Origin: an uncultured bacterium
GTDB taxonomy: Bacteria > Verrucomicrobiota > Verrucomicrobiia > Verrucomicrobiales > V1-33
Assembly (NCBI GenBank): GCA_903936775.1
Contig: CAIZWU010000053.1
Location: 1-35,789 of the forward strand
Reading direction: 5' to 3'
DNA: 35,789 nt
This document shows, piece by piece, positions 1 to 8,100 of the stretch (positions are counted from its first letter, which is position 1; each line of letters begins with the position of its first letter). The notes under the pieces were generated by a model, which made no database searches, was not told the origin of the DNA, and saw only the letters and a program-made list of their open reading frames with translations. The translations under genes and the position numbers were made by a program.

Positions 1-1
1 C

Positions 2-676
<675 letters not shown>

Positions 677-809
677 CCACTTAACGGCGGGGAAAGATAG
701 GTTCCGTAAGACAGAGGCATGCGGTAATGTCGGCGATCACTCAAAGGGCGCTACTTCCGGGGGTGAAACCATTCCCGGGAGGGTGCCGCCTGTGGGCTTG
801 GCCGGGGGC

Positions 810-923
810 ATGTCCACCATCCGCGAAGTGTCCCAACAACCAGCCATTCAAGCCCTGATCCTCAGGAATTGGTCTATCCGCCGTATCTCCTTCACTCTGG
901 GCGTCAATCGCCGCACGGAATGA
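810..923 (+). mobile_element. IS21-family transposase IstA, N-terminal remnant
   Basis: A short frame opens with MSTIREVSQQPAIQ and continues LILRNWSIRRISFTLGVNRRTE before a stop. This is the start of IS21-family IstA proteins, which begin M(A/S)TIREVS and then carry a helix-turn-helix of the form GWS.RRIARELGV.R.TV. Only about 37 residues survive; the DDE catalytic core and the IstB helper are absent. The homology ends at the point where sequence shared with the region beyond the DUF1501 gene (near 2192) begins, so an insertion or recombination joined the two. No IS21 terminal repeats could be identified. It is a dead fragment. Bases 677-809 before it hold nothing recognisable. Confidence 0.6.
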
Positions 924-1034
924 CAAATTGCCTGATAAACTGTCTTCCTGGTCCTCTCTGCCCTTGGAATCGGAAATGCGGCCGGATTCGCCTCCCCAGA
1001 TCACGAAGCGATTGGTGGGGGGCAGGATGGTGAG
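916..1034 (-). pseudogene. Decayed, internally deleted copy of the neighbouring DUF1501 gene
   Basis: Three pieces of the intact gene at 2240-3691 are recognisable. Bases 917-948 resemble 2192-2224, just beyond that gene's 3' end. Bases 953-1007 match about 2493-2551, coding for the conserved WGGEFGRTSDSQG block, read here as WGGESGRISDSKG. Bases from 1008 match 3661 onward, the region around the start codon. The roughly 1.1 kb that should lie between the last two pieces is missing, and so is the stretch encoding the C-terminus. The start codon is destroyed: the CAT at 3689-3691 in the intact copy is replaced here. It encodes no functional protein and marks an old duplication. Confidence 0.75.
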
Positions 1035-1069
1035 GGGTAGTAGCGGTTGGCAACGCCGCTGTTGAGCGG

Positions 1070-1217
1070 CTAGTCGGTGCAGATAAATTCGTTGAGGTGC
1101 CGTAGCGCGTGGCAGAAGGCGTGCAGGGCTTGATTCCGGGCATCCGGCTTTTCCCCGGGCAGCTGCCTTTCCTGATCGATGCAGGCGGAGAGGCGTAGTA
1201 TTTCCTGTGGTTCAGGC
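1070..1217 (-). pseudogene. C-terminal remnant of a second PSCyt1/DUF1549/DUF1553 gene
   Basis: This stretch aligns without gaps to 3723-3870, the last 49 codons of the intact DUF1553 gene, at roughly 90 percent nucleotide identity by eye. The frame and the TAG stop are kept, and 39 of 48 aligned residues are identical, including GEKPDARNQALHAFCHAL. Homology stops abruptly at 1217 inside the motif PEPQEI; upstream sequence (1218-1386) is unrelated and AT-richer. A six-base-pair hairpin at the stop codon (GCCGCT/AGCGGC) occurs in both copies. With only the tail present it is a pseudogene fragment. Nine changed residues among about fifteen changed bases suggests decay without selection. Confidence 0.8.
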
Positions 1218-1348
1218 GTTTTACCCGGAATCCTCCTTTTCTGACAGATGTGACCGCAAAAACTCATTTCACACTATCGTGACGCCTTTGATTATAAATG
1301 AGTTACACAGTGATATATGGAAATTTTTGGAATTTTAATTTTAACATC

Positions 1349-1376
1349 TTGACGGGCTTATTTTTCAAATTACCAT
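1349..1376 (+). promoter_or_regulatory. Candidate sigma70-type promoter of the PEP-CTERM gene
   Basis: TTGACG at 1349-1354 matches five of six consensus -35 bases. With a 16-base spacer, TACCAT at 1371-1376 matches four of six -10 bases. The surrounding 1260-1386 stretch is clearly AT-rich against the GC-rich neighbourhood. Transcription would start only a few bases before the ATG at 1387, giving a nearly leaderless mRNA, which agrees with the lack of a Shine-Dalgarno sequence there. The call rests on sequence resemblance alone. Confidence 0.35.
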
Positions 1377-1386
1377 ACGCCGAAAT

Positions 1387-2025
1387 ATGAAACAAAATTT
1401 ATTTAGCAATCTGGTTGTGCGGTCTATCGCTTGTTTCAGCCTTCTGGCGGCCGTCTCGAACGCGACGGCGGCGATTATCTCTCTGAATGGCACACTGGTG
1501 GGGCAGGTCACGACGCCAATCCCGACAGGGTCTGGTTCGGCTTCGATCATAATTGATACAGTGGCCCGCACGCTCGTGTTTGAATCGACCTACCAGGGGC
1601 TCAACAACAATGTCAGCGCGTCACACATCCATGCCACGGCCACGGCCACCCCTTACGTGTTTCCCACCGGCGCCAACTGGACGACCGCGTTGAACTTCTC
1701 CGGTAGCCCCAGCACCACCGGTGTCGGCGCGGCTCCCGCCTCTTGGGGTCCCACCACCTACACTCCCCTAAACCTTTCTACTGGCTTCGTGACCGCGCAA
1801 GGCGGCGATCGCAACACCGCCTTCGACAACTTCGTGAACTTCCTTACTACCGGCCAGGCGTATTACAATCTTCACACGAGCCTCGATACCCCGACGGTGG
1901 GTGCAGGAAGTCCGGGTGGATCGTTGGGGACCTTCTTCACCACGGCCGTCCCCGAGCCCTCCTCCTGCGCCATGGTCATCGCAGGTTTGGCCTGCGGCGT
2001 CTTCCGCCGCCGCCGCGCCCGCTGA
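1387..2025 (+). CDS. CHRD-like secreted protein with PEP-CTERM sorting signal
   Basis: The 212-residue product has an N-terminal signal peptide (lysine near the start, hydrophobic CFSLLAAVSNATAA), a CHRD-like body and a C-terminal exosortase signal. CHRD hallmarks are SASHIHATA at about residues 77-85 and the later QAYYNLHTS...PGGSLGTFF segment, matching the family pattern of a His-containing strand followed by a YxNxHT strand and PGG. The last 25 residues are VPEP, a hydrophobic helix, and FRRRRAR, a textbook PEP-CTERM tail. Exosortase would cleave this tail and place the protein at the cell surface or matrix; the exosortase is not in this window. CHRD function is poorly known. The gene sits between a decayed and an intact copy of the DUF1501/DUF1553 pair and has its own AT-rich promoter region. 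Confidence 0.85.
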   Translation: MKQNLFSNLVVRSIACFSLLAAVSNATAAIISLNGTLVGQVTTPIPTGSGSASIIIDTVARTLVFESTYQGLNNNVSASHIHATATATPYVFPTGANWTTALNFSGSPSTTGVGAAPASWGPTTYTPLNLSTGFVTAQGGDRNTAFDNFVNFLTTGQAYYNLHTSLDTPTVGAGSPGGSLGTFFTTAVPEPSSCAMVIAGLACGVFRRRRAR

Positions 2026-2057
2026 CCTGAGCCCCTCGCGGCACTCCTGATCTCACC

Positions 2058-2089
2058 CTGGGCAGGGCATCGCAAGGTGCTCTGCCCGG
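2058..2089 (+). terminator. Stem-loop downstream of the PEP-CTERM gene, possible terminator
   Basis: An imperfect 12-pair stem (CTGGGCAGGGCA pairing with TGCTCTGCCCGG, with two G-U pairs) closes an eight-base loop, 33 bases after the stop codon at 2025. Only a weak T-tract (GTGTTTCG) follows, so termination efficiency is uncertain. Confidence 0.4.
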
Positions 2090-2239
2090 TGGTGTTTCGG
2101 GGCCGGGCTGTCGTCGCTTTCGAGCGGGTCACCCGAGCCAGCGACAGGGGCGCCATGGTTGGGGATGCTCCACGGGTGGACTAAAAATGAAGGAATCACA
2201 AACTGCCTGGTAAAGGGTGTTCCCGACGCCCCGGGGGTC

Positions 2240-3691
2240 TCAGGCGAGGATGTCCGGAATGACATGTCCCCCGAGATCGGTGAGGCGGTAGTCGCGGCCG
2301 TTGTGGGGGAAGGTGAGGGTTTCGTGGTCGATGCCGAGGAGGTGGAGCATGGTGGCGTGGAGGTCGTTGACGTGGACGCGGTTTTCCACGGCTTTGTACC
2401 CGAACTCGTCGGTGGCACCGTAGTGGGTGCCGCCTTTAACGCCCCCCCCGGCCATCCAGATGGTGAATCCATTGGGATTGTGATCGCGGCCCTCACTGCC
2501 CTGGGAATCGGAGGTGCGGCCGAATTCGCCGCCCCAGATCACGAGGGTTTCATCAAGCAGGCCGCGGGCGGCGAGGTCGGCGAGGAGGGCCGCCGCGGGT
2601 TGGTCGGTGGCGGCCCCGCAGGCCTCATGATTGGTTTTGATGTTGTTGTGTCCGTCCCAGGGCACATCATCCACCGCCCCATCTCCATCGGCATTTTTCC
2701 CGGCGAAAATCTGCACGAAGCGCACGCCGCGTTCGACAAGGCGGCGGGCGGTGAGGCATTGGCGGGCGAAGACCTCGCACTGTTTGTTGTCGAGTCCGTA
2801 GAGTTGCTTGGTGGCGTCTGTTTCCTGATTGAGATCGAGTGCTTCGGGCGCAGCGGTCTGCATGCGGAAGGCCAGTTCGAAGGAGTTGATGCGCGCGGCG
2901 AGATCGTTTTGCGGCGCGCGATTCTGCGCATGCTGCTGGTTCATTTCCTTGATGAGATCGAGCGTGGCGCGCTGTTGCGAGGGGCTTTGGATTCCGGGAC
3001 GGACGAGGTTATCGATGACGCCATTGCGGCGGGCATCGAGCGTGAGGGCCTGGTAGGACTTGGGGAGGAATCCGGCGGACCAGATCTGGTCATCGCCACG
3101 GGGCCGTCTTTCGTGCATCACGACGAAGGCCGGCAGGTTCTGATTCTCCGTGCCGAGGCCGTAGGTCAGCCAGGCACCGGCACTGGGGTGGCCGGGTTGC
3201 GTCACGCCACACATCAACTCCATGGAGGCAGGGGCGTGGTTGTTGGCCTTGAGAAACATGGAATGGATAAACGCCATCTTGTCCACGTGCTGTGAGAGAT
3301 GCGGAAAGATGCTGGAAACCCACGTGCCTGATTCCCCGTATTGTTTCCAATCGAAGGGCGATTTCAAAATCTTGCCGCTGGTGGTGAAGAATCCCGTCTT
3401 GGCATCGCTGCCGGGCAGCGGCTCGCCATGACGTTTTTGCAGCTCCGGTTTGTAATCCCAAGTGTCCACCTGGGAGGGAGCGCCGGTCATGAAAAGCCAG
3501 ATCACTGATTTAGCGCGGGGGGCGAATCCCGGTGGGCGCAGGGCCATGGGATTGAGTTGCGCCTGGGCAGCGCCCGCCTGCTCCTGCAGGATCGAGGCCA
3601 GCGCAAGGGATCCAAATCCGAGGCCGGTGCGCTGCAGAAATTGACGGCGGGATGGCAGGGGCGATTGGTGGGAGGCAGGGTGGTGAAACAT
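2240..3691 (-). CDS. Tat-exported DUF1501 protein
   Basis: The 483-residue protein belongs to the DUF1501 family, whose fold is related to alkaline phosphatase/sulfatase enzymes but whose substrate is unknown. A twin-arginine signal (SRRQFLQRTGLG, arginines 15-16) is followed by a hydrophobic stretch, indicating folded export. Family blocks visible are WLFMTGAPSQVDTWDYKP, HAPASMELMCG, the GVRFVQIFAG segment, WDGHNN, and the C-terminal VIWGGEFGRTSDSQG...GRDHNP and TDEFGYKAVE. I chose the ATG at 3691; a TTG at 3706 would add five residues. It lies 31 bases after the DUF1553 gene on the same strand, so they are almost certainly cotranscribed. Paired DUF1553-DUF1501 genes are very common in Planctomycetota and Verrucomicrobiota. 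No Shine-Dalgarno sequence is evident. Confidence 0.92.
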   Translation of the reverse strand: MFHHPASHQSPLPSRRQFLQRTGLGFGSLALASILQEQAGAAQAQLNPMALRPPGFAPRAKSVIWLFMTGAPSQVDTWDYKPELQKRHGEPLPGSDAKTGFFTTSGKILKSPFDWKQYGESGTWVSSIFPHLSQHVDKMAFIHSMFLKANNHAPASMELMCGVTQPGHPSAGAWLTYGLGTENQNLPAFVVMHERRPRGDDQIWSAGFLPKSYQALTLDARRNGVIDNLVRPGIQSPSQQRATLDLIKEMNQQHAQNRAPQNDLAARINSFELAFRMQTAAPEALDLNQETDATKQLYGLDNKQCEVFARQCLTARRLVERGVRFVQIFAGKNADGDGAVDDVPWDGHNNIKTNHEACGAATDQPAAALLADLAARGLLDETLVIWGGEFGRTSDSQGSEGRDHNPNGFTIWMAGGGVKGGTHYGATDEFGYKAVENRVHVNDLHATMLHLLGIDHETLTFPHNGRDYRLTDLGGHVIPDILA

Positions 3692-3722
3692 GGGGGCGGT
3701 TGGCAACGCCGCTGTTTAGCGG

Positions 3723-6700
3723 CTAGTCGATGTAGATAAATTCGTTGAGGCACAGCAACGCGTGGCAGAAGGCGTGCAGGGCTTGATTCCGGGCATCCGG
3801 CTTTTCCCCGAGCAGCTGCCTTTGCTGATCAATGAAGGCGGACATGCGCTGTATTTCCTGTGGTTCAGGCAGCCGGCCCAAGGCAAGCTCGTAGGCCTTG
3901 CGGATGACCGCTTCGTTGCCGGCGGGTTCCGTGGCCATGATTCGCTTGAGAAATTCTGCGGCGAGGTCCTGGACGAAGGCGGAGTTCATGACGGCGAGCG
4001 CCTGCGTGGGCACGGTGGTGTTGCCACGGTCCCCAACACTTTGATTTGGCTCAGGGGCATCGAACATGGTCATGAAGGGAACCAGTTCACTCCGCTTCAC
4101 CCGCAGGTAAACACTGCGGCGGCCGCTTTCATTGTTGCTCTCGGACGGGCCATATATTTTGGCATCGAGTTTGCCTCCAAGCTGCAGCAGGGTATCGCGA
4201 ATGGCCTCCGCTTCCAGTCGGCGCGCGGGACGGCGGGCCCAGAGATGGTTGTCGGGATCGCGCCCGGCGGCGGCGGCATTGATTTCTCCCGACTGTTTGT
4301 AAACTGAACTGAGAAGGATCAGACGGTGCAGGGGCTTGAGCCGCCAGCCCCCTTTGACGAATTCGGATGCCAGCCAGTCAAGCAGTTCCGGATGCGTCGG
4401 CCGCTCCCCCTGCGATCCAAAGTCATTGCTGCTGGAAACGAGGCCCTGGCCGAAATGTTGACGCCAGAGGCGGTTGACCATGACGCGGGCCAGCAGCGGC
4501 CCGGCCCCTGCATCGGCATCCGTAATCCAATTCGCCAGAGAAGTCCGCGGATGCACGGCCGGCTGGGCAGCATCGGGCGCGGGTACCCATTTCTTTTCGG
4601 CATCGCCGGAGCGCATCAGCACCTGGACAAAATTCGGACTGGCCTTGCCCTCCTTGCGGTCCACCTCGCCCCGTCTGAGGAAAAACACGTCCTGCCCCCC
4701 ATTTGTTGTCGTGTAAACCTCGGTCAACGTCGGTTGTGGTTTCGATGTCCCGTGGTCCGTGACCGCCGCTGACAGTTTCTGCATCTGCTCATCAAAGTGG
4801 CTGAACCAACGCAGGAGGCCGGCGGGGGAGGCGCTGGCTTCAGTCAGCACCTGGAGTTCCCGGAGGTTTTGCATGTCCTGGGCGTCTCCGAGCCGGGCCT
4901 CATCCCCACCATTGCTGAAGGCAAGGCGGAAGCGGCCGAGTCCGAAGAATCCGCTGAAACGCAGCTGGATTTCAAATTCAGTGCCTCCCTCGAATCCCAC
5001 CCCCTCACCATCAATTGCAAACACGGCCACATGGTCTTTACCCATTTCCGGCGCGACACCCCAGCCGGTGCCAGGGTCGGCATCGACCGATTTTTCAAAC
5101 TCATAACCACTCTGCCCGAAGGAAGCTTTCGACGCCTTGAGCTTGAGTGGCACCGGTTCGATCTTGAGATTGGCATCGACGGGCTTGGCGGTGATTTTGA
5201 CATCCCCCAGCACAAAATTGCCATTGTCCGATAGTCCCGGCCCCTTGGATGGCAATGAGGGATCGCTCAGCGCATCAAGCCGGAACGCCCGCACGCCCTT
5301 TTGGTGGGTGACCACCCTGATGGTGTAGGTGTCATCATTCGACTTGTTGCCAGCATACAAAACGAGGCCGTTCCGGTCGGAGGTGAGGGCTGCATGTTGA
5401 GCGGTTGCGGATTGAATGCCGAACGTTTGCCAGGGAGTGTCGGATTTAAGATGGGGAAGCTGGTCGCGCCGCCAGTCTTCGAAGCGCTTGGGCAACTCCT
5501 CGGTTTCAAATTTCTTCACGGCCTCCAGCAAAGGTGCCAATGCCTGATTGTAAGCCTCCAGCTTGCGCTGGGTTTCCGCCGGGTCGATCTCGATCATACT
5601 GGACGCATGGACCGTGTTGGCGAGGGCGGCGGCGATGCCATAATAATCGCGCTGCAGGAGTGGATCGAATTTGTGGTCGTGGCAACGGACGCAGGCCATG
5701 GTCAGTCCAAGGAGGCCGCTGCCGATGGTGGAAACCATGTCGTCGAGCTGATCATAGCGGATTTTCTCCTCGGTCTTGGCCGTGATCTGTCCGGGATACG
5801 GGCCTGCCACGAGGAAACCCGCTGCGCTCGCTCCCTCGTAGGAATTGGGCTTTAGCTGATCGCCTGCGACCTGCATGCTCACGAAGGCATCGTAGGGCAT
5901 GTCGTCATTGAGGGCCTTGATCACCCAGTCTCGGTAATGGTAGGCTCCGGGGCGGAAATTATCGAACTCGTATCCGGCACTTTCGGCGAAGCGCACCACA
6001 TCCAGCCAATGCCTGCCCCAGCGCTCGCCATAGGCGGTACTTCCGAGCAGACGATCAATCAGTTTGGCATAGGCATCGGGACTTTCGTCTTTTAGGAAGG
6101 CGGTGCGTTCTTCGGAAGTTGGGGCCAGACCCGTCAGATCAAAGGTCACCCGGCGCAGGAGTTTTTCCCTGCTGGCGAGGGGATTCGGGGTGAGTCCGGC
6201 GGTCTCAAGCTTGGCGAGGATGAAGGCATCGACCGGGGTGCTTCCCCATGTGGGATTGGCCACGTCAGGCACGGCAGGCAGCGTCAGCGGCTTGAACGCC
6301 CACCAGTCCTTGCCCGCCGCGACGTCAATTACCCGCTTCGTTTTGGCGGACGTGGCCAAGGCCGGCCTTGGATCGGGAGCGCCCAGTTCGATCCATTTGG
6401 CGAAGTCGGCGATGACGCTGTCGGGTAGCTTCCCTTTTGGGGGCATTTCGGCATCCTTCACCTGATGGCGGATGAGTTTGATGAGTAAACTTTCCTCCGG
6501 CTTTCCTGTGACGAAGGCCGGTCCGGTTTCGCCTCCAGCCAGCAGACCCTGGGGGCTATCCACAAACAATCCCGCCTTGAGTTTTCCCTTGGCCTCGGCC
6601 TCCGCAGAGTGGCAGCTATAACATTGCTCTACCAGCACGGGGCGGATTTTGGATTCAAAGAACGCGGTGTGCTCCGGGGAAAGTTGAACGGGTTCTTCTG

Positions 6701-6776
6701 CACGCACAGAGGCTGGTTGCGACGTGCCAAGAATAATCACCGCGAGGGCGGCATGAAGAGGTCGGGGTTTCATCAT
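3723..6776 (-). CDS. PSCyt1/DUF1549/DUF1553 c-type heme protein
   Basis: This 1017-residue exported protein starts with a signal peptide (residues 1-26, ending SVRA). A planctomycete cytochrome C domain follows, with the heme motif CYSCH at 52-56 and the usual distal region AEMPPKGKL near 110. DUF1549 comes next (about 160-385, with WWAFKPL, STPVDAFILAKLE and RRVTFDLTGLAPT). A middle region contains a probable beta-sandwich. DUF1553 (about 735-985) carries RTSLANWITD, VNRLWRQHFGQGLV, DFGSQGERPTHPELLDWLA and NRGNTT-type VGDRGNTTVPTQALAVMN. The biochemical role of these proteins is unknown; heme binding is inferred from the motif. It is cotranscribed with the DUF1501 gene 31 bases downstream. 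A short hairpin (GCCGCT, four-base loop, AGCGGC; 3708-3723) overlaps its stop codon. A decayed copy of its tail lies at 1070-1217. Confidence 0.92.
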   Translation of the reverse strand: MMKPRPLHAALAVIILGTSQPASVRAEEPVQLSPEHTAFFESKIRPVLVEQCYSCHSAEAEAKGKLKAGLFVDSPQGLLAGGETGPAFVTGKPEESLLIKLIRHQVKDAEMPPKGKLPDSVIADFAKWIELGAPDPRPALATSAKTKRVIDVAAGKDWWAFKPLTLPAVPDVANPTWGSTPVDAFILAKLETAGLTPNPLASREKLLRRVTFDLTGLAPTSEERTAFLKDESPDAYAKLIDRLLGSTAYGERWGRHWLDVVRFAESAGYEFDNFRPGAYHYRDWVIKALNDDMPYDAFVSMQVAGDQLKPNSYEGASAAGFLVAGPYPGQITAKTEEKIRYDQLDDMVSTIGSGLLGLTMACVRCHDHKFDPLLQRDYYGIAAALANTVHASSMIEIDPAETQRKLEAYNQALAPLLEAVKKFETEELPKRFEDWRRDQLPHLKSDTPWQTFGIQSATAQHAALTSDRNGLVLYAGNKSNDDTYTIRVVTHQKGVRAFRLDALSDPSLPSKGPGLSDNGNFVLGDVKITAKPVDANLKIEPVPLKLKASKASFGQSGYEFEKSVDADPGTGWGVAPEMGKDHVAVFAIDGEGVGFEGGTEFEIQLRFSGFFGLGRFRLAFSNGGDEARLGDAQDMQNLRELQVLTEASASPAGLLRWFSHFDEQMQKLSAAVTDHGTSKPQPTLTEVYTTTNGGQDVFFLRRGEVDRKEGKASPNFVQVLMRSGDAEKKWVPAPDAAQPAVHPRTSLANWITDADAGAGPLLARVMVNRLWRQHFGQGLVSSSNDFGSQGERPTHPELLDWLASEFVKGGWRLKPLHRLILLSSVYKQSGEINAAAAGRDPDNHLWARRPARRLEAEAIRDTLLQLGGKLDAKIYGPSESNNESGRRSVYLRVKRSELVPFMTMFDAPEPNQSVGDRGNTTVPTQALAVMNSAFVQDLAAEFLKRIMATEPAGNEAVIRKAYELALGRLPEPQEIQRMSAFIDQQRQLLGEKPDARNQALHAFCHALLCLNEFIYID

Positions 6777-7074
6777 GGATGGCTTTTTATCCTAATCAGG
6801 AAGTTGAGAGTGGAAGATTGAGAGCCGGGAGATTCAATTCCTGGAAGTTACTTGGATTCCGTCATTTACCTGGAGGAGGTGTGCTCCTCGTGCCGCAAAG
6901 TCTCGAGAGGCTGCCTGGTGCTGGTATCGCTCACCCCGTGCTGTTTCGGGGGCACCGCTGGCAGCCTGTCGGACTTAGCCTGAAAACCTCAAATGCCTGC
7001 CCCCGCCAAGAAACCGGGATCCGCTCCGGACACCCCCGGAAGAGATCTTGTGGTGTTATCTGCTGGGGCAGGGC

Positions 7075-7836
7075 TTATTTCTTGCCCAGCATCTTGATTT
7101 TAATGTCCTTGAATTGAAGAGTCATGGTGTGCCCTGCGTGCATCTGGAGGCCGATGACCCCGTCCTTGCAGGCTTTGGGGCTGTTGTCGGTCATCTCGGT
7201 GGTGACCTGACCGTTAATGCTGTAGGTGAAGTGATTGCCATCCGCGATCACGACGGCGTCATTCCATTCACCCACTGGCTTGATGATGGCTTTGATTTCA
7301 GCATCGGTCTTTCCCAAAGGTGTGGCCGTGCGCCGGTTGTCAGCGTCCCATACAGTCTTCTCACCCCGGTTGCTCATGATGCCACGGCCGCCCGCCACAC
7401 CACCTTCGTCGTAGATGATTCCGGTGTAACCATTGCCCGCGTCGATATCTGCCTGGTAGCCGCCAACATGAAGCGCCTCGGCGTTGTCGATTTTGCCACG
7501 GATCTGGAGGCCCGAGTTGCCACCGGGAGTGAGCCATTTAAAGCTATAACGGATCTCGAAATTAGCGAACTGCCCGGGGTGGTCCTTTGAATGGAGCAGG
7601 ATCAAATCGGTCTGCTTGGAAGTCTCATTGGTTTCGGCACACTGGATCGCGCCATCCACGACCGTCCAGTAGCCTTTCAGTCCCTCCCAGCCGGTGAGAT
7701 CCTTGCCGTTGAAAAGAGAGATCCAGCCGTCCGCGCCGCCAGCGGGGAGTCCGGTGCTGGCTGCTTCCTGGCCAAAGAGGGCGCCTGGGAAAATGCTGGC
7801 CACCAGGATGACGGAAAACTTGGAGAATGGTTTCAT
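7075..7836 (-). CDS. Secreted DUF1080 (3-keto-disaccharide hydrolase-type) protein
   Basis: The 253-residue product has a signal peptide (MKPFSKFSVILVASIFPGALFG) and one DUF1080 domain, a concanavalin-like jelly roll now often called 3-keto-disaccharide hydrolase. Diagnostic blocks are WISLFNGKDLTGWEGLKGYW near residue 40, FEIRYSFKWLTPGGNSGLQIRG, VGGYQADIDAGNGYTGIIYDE and the closing GVIGLQMHAGHTMTLQFKDIKIK. The length and single-domain layout are typical. It precedes the DUF1553/DUF1501 pair on the same strand, 298 bases upstream of it. That gap (6777-7074) contains only weak inverted repeats (for example GAGGAG/CTCCTC at 6873-6889) and no gene. Enzyme activity is inferred from family naming only. 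Confidence 0.9.
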   Translation of the reverse strand: MKPFSKFSVILVASIFPGALFGQEAASTGLPAGGADGWISLFNGKDLTGWEGLKGYWTVVDGAIQCAETNETSKQTDLILLHSKDHPGQFANFEIRYSFKWLTPGGNSGLQIRGKIDNAEALHVGGYQADIDAGNGYTGIIYDEGGVAGGRGIMSNRGEKTVWDADNRRTATPLGKTDAEIKAIIKPVGEWNDAVVIADGNHFTYSINGQVTTEMTDNSPKACKDGVIGLQMHAGHTMTLQFKDIKIKMLGKK

Positions 7837-8100
7837 TGGGAGTAGGAGTGGTTGTTGACCGTTGAATCTGCGTTGGATAGCGAAGTTTATTCTGGTTCAG
7901 CGTTGGTTGCCTGCAAGGGAGTTGCGTTGTCCCCCTCTTCCGGAAGACATGCAGCTGGCTTCAGGTTGGAACAGGGTTTTTCAGAATGCGGGCCACGAAA
8001 AGCGACTTGAAACGTCTGGTGGATTCACCTGGGCCACTTTTGCAGCCAGCAGCCCGCGACGCCTGGGACAAATAACAGACGGGGTGCTTTGGGGGTTGGG

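Noticed and set aside
2159..3295. Plus-strand 378-codon frame opposite the DUF1501 gene
   Set aside because: It is the antisense shadow of a well-supported DUF1501 gene; the translation is rich in Gly/Val/Glu with no domain, as expected opposite a GC-rich gene.
6873..6889. GAGGAG/CTCCTC hairpin after the DUF1553 start region, as a terminator for the DUF1080 gene
   Set aside because: Only six pairs, no T-run on the minus strand, about 190 bases from the DUF1080 stop.
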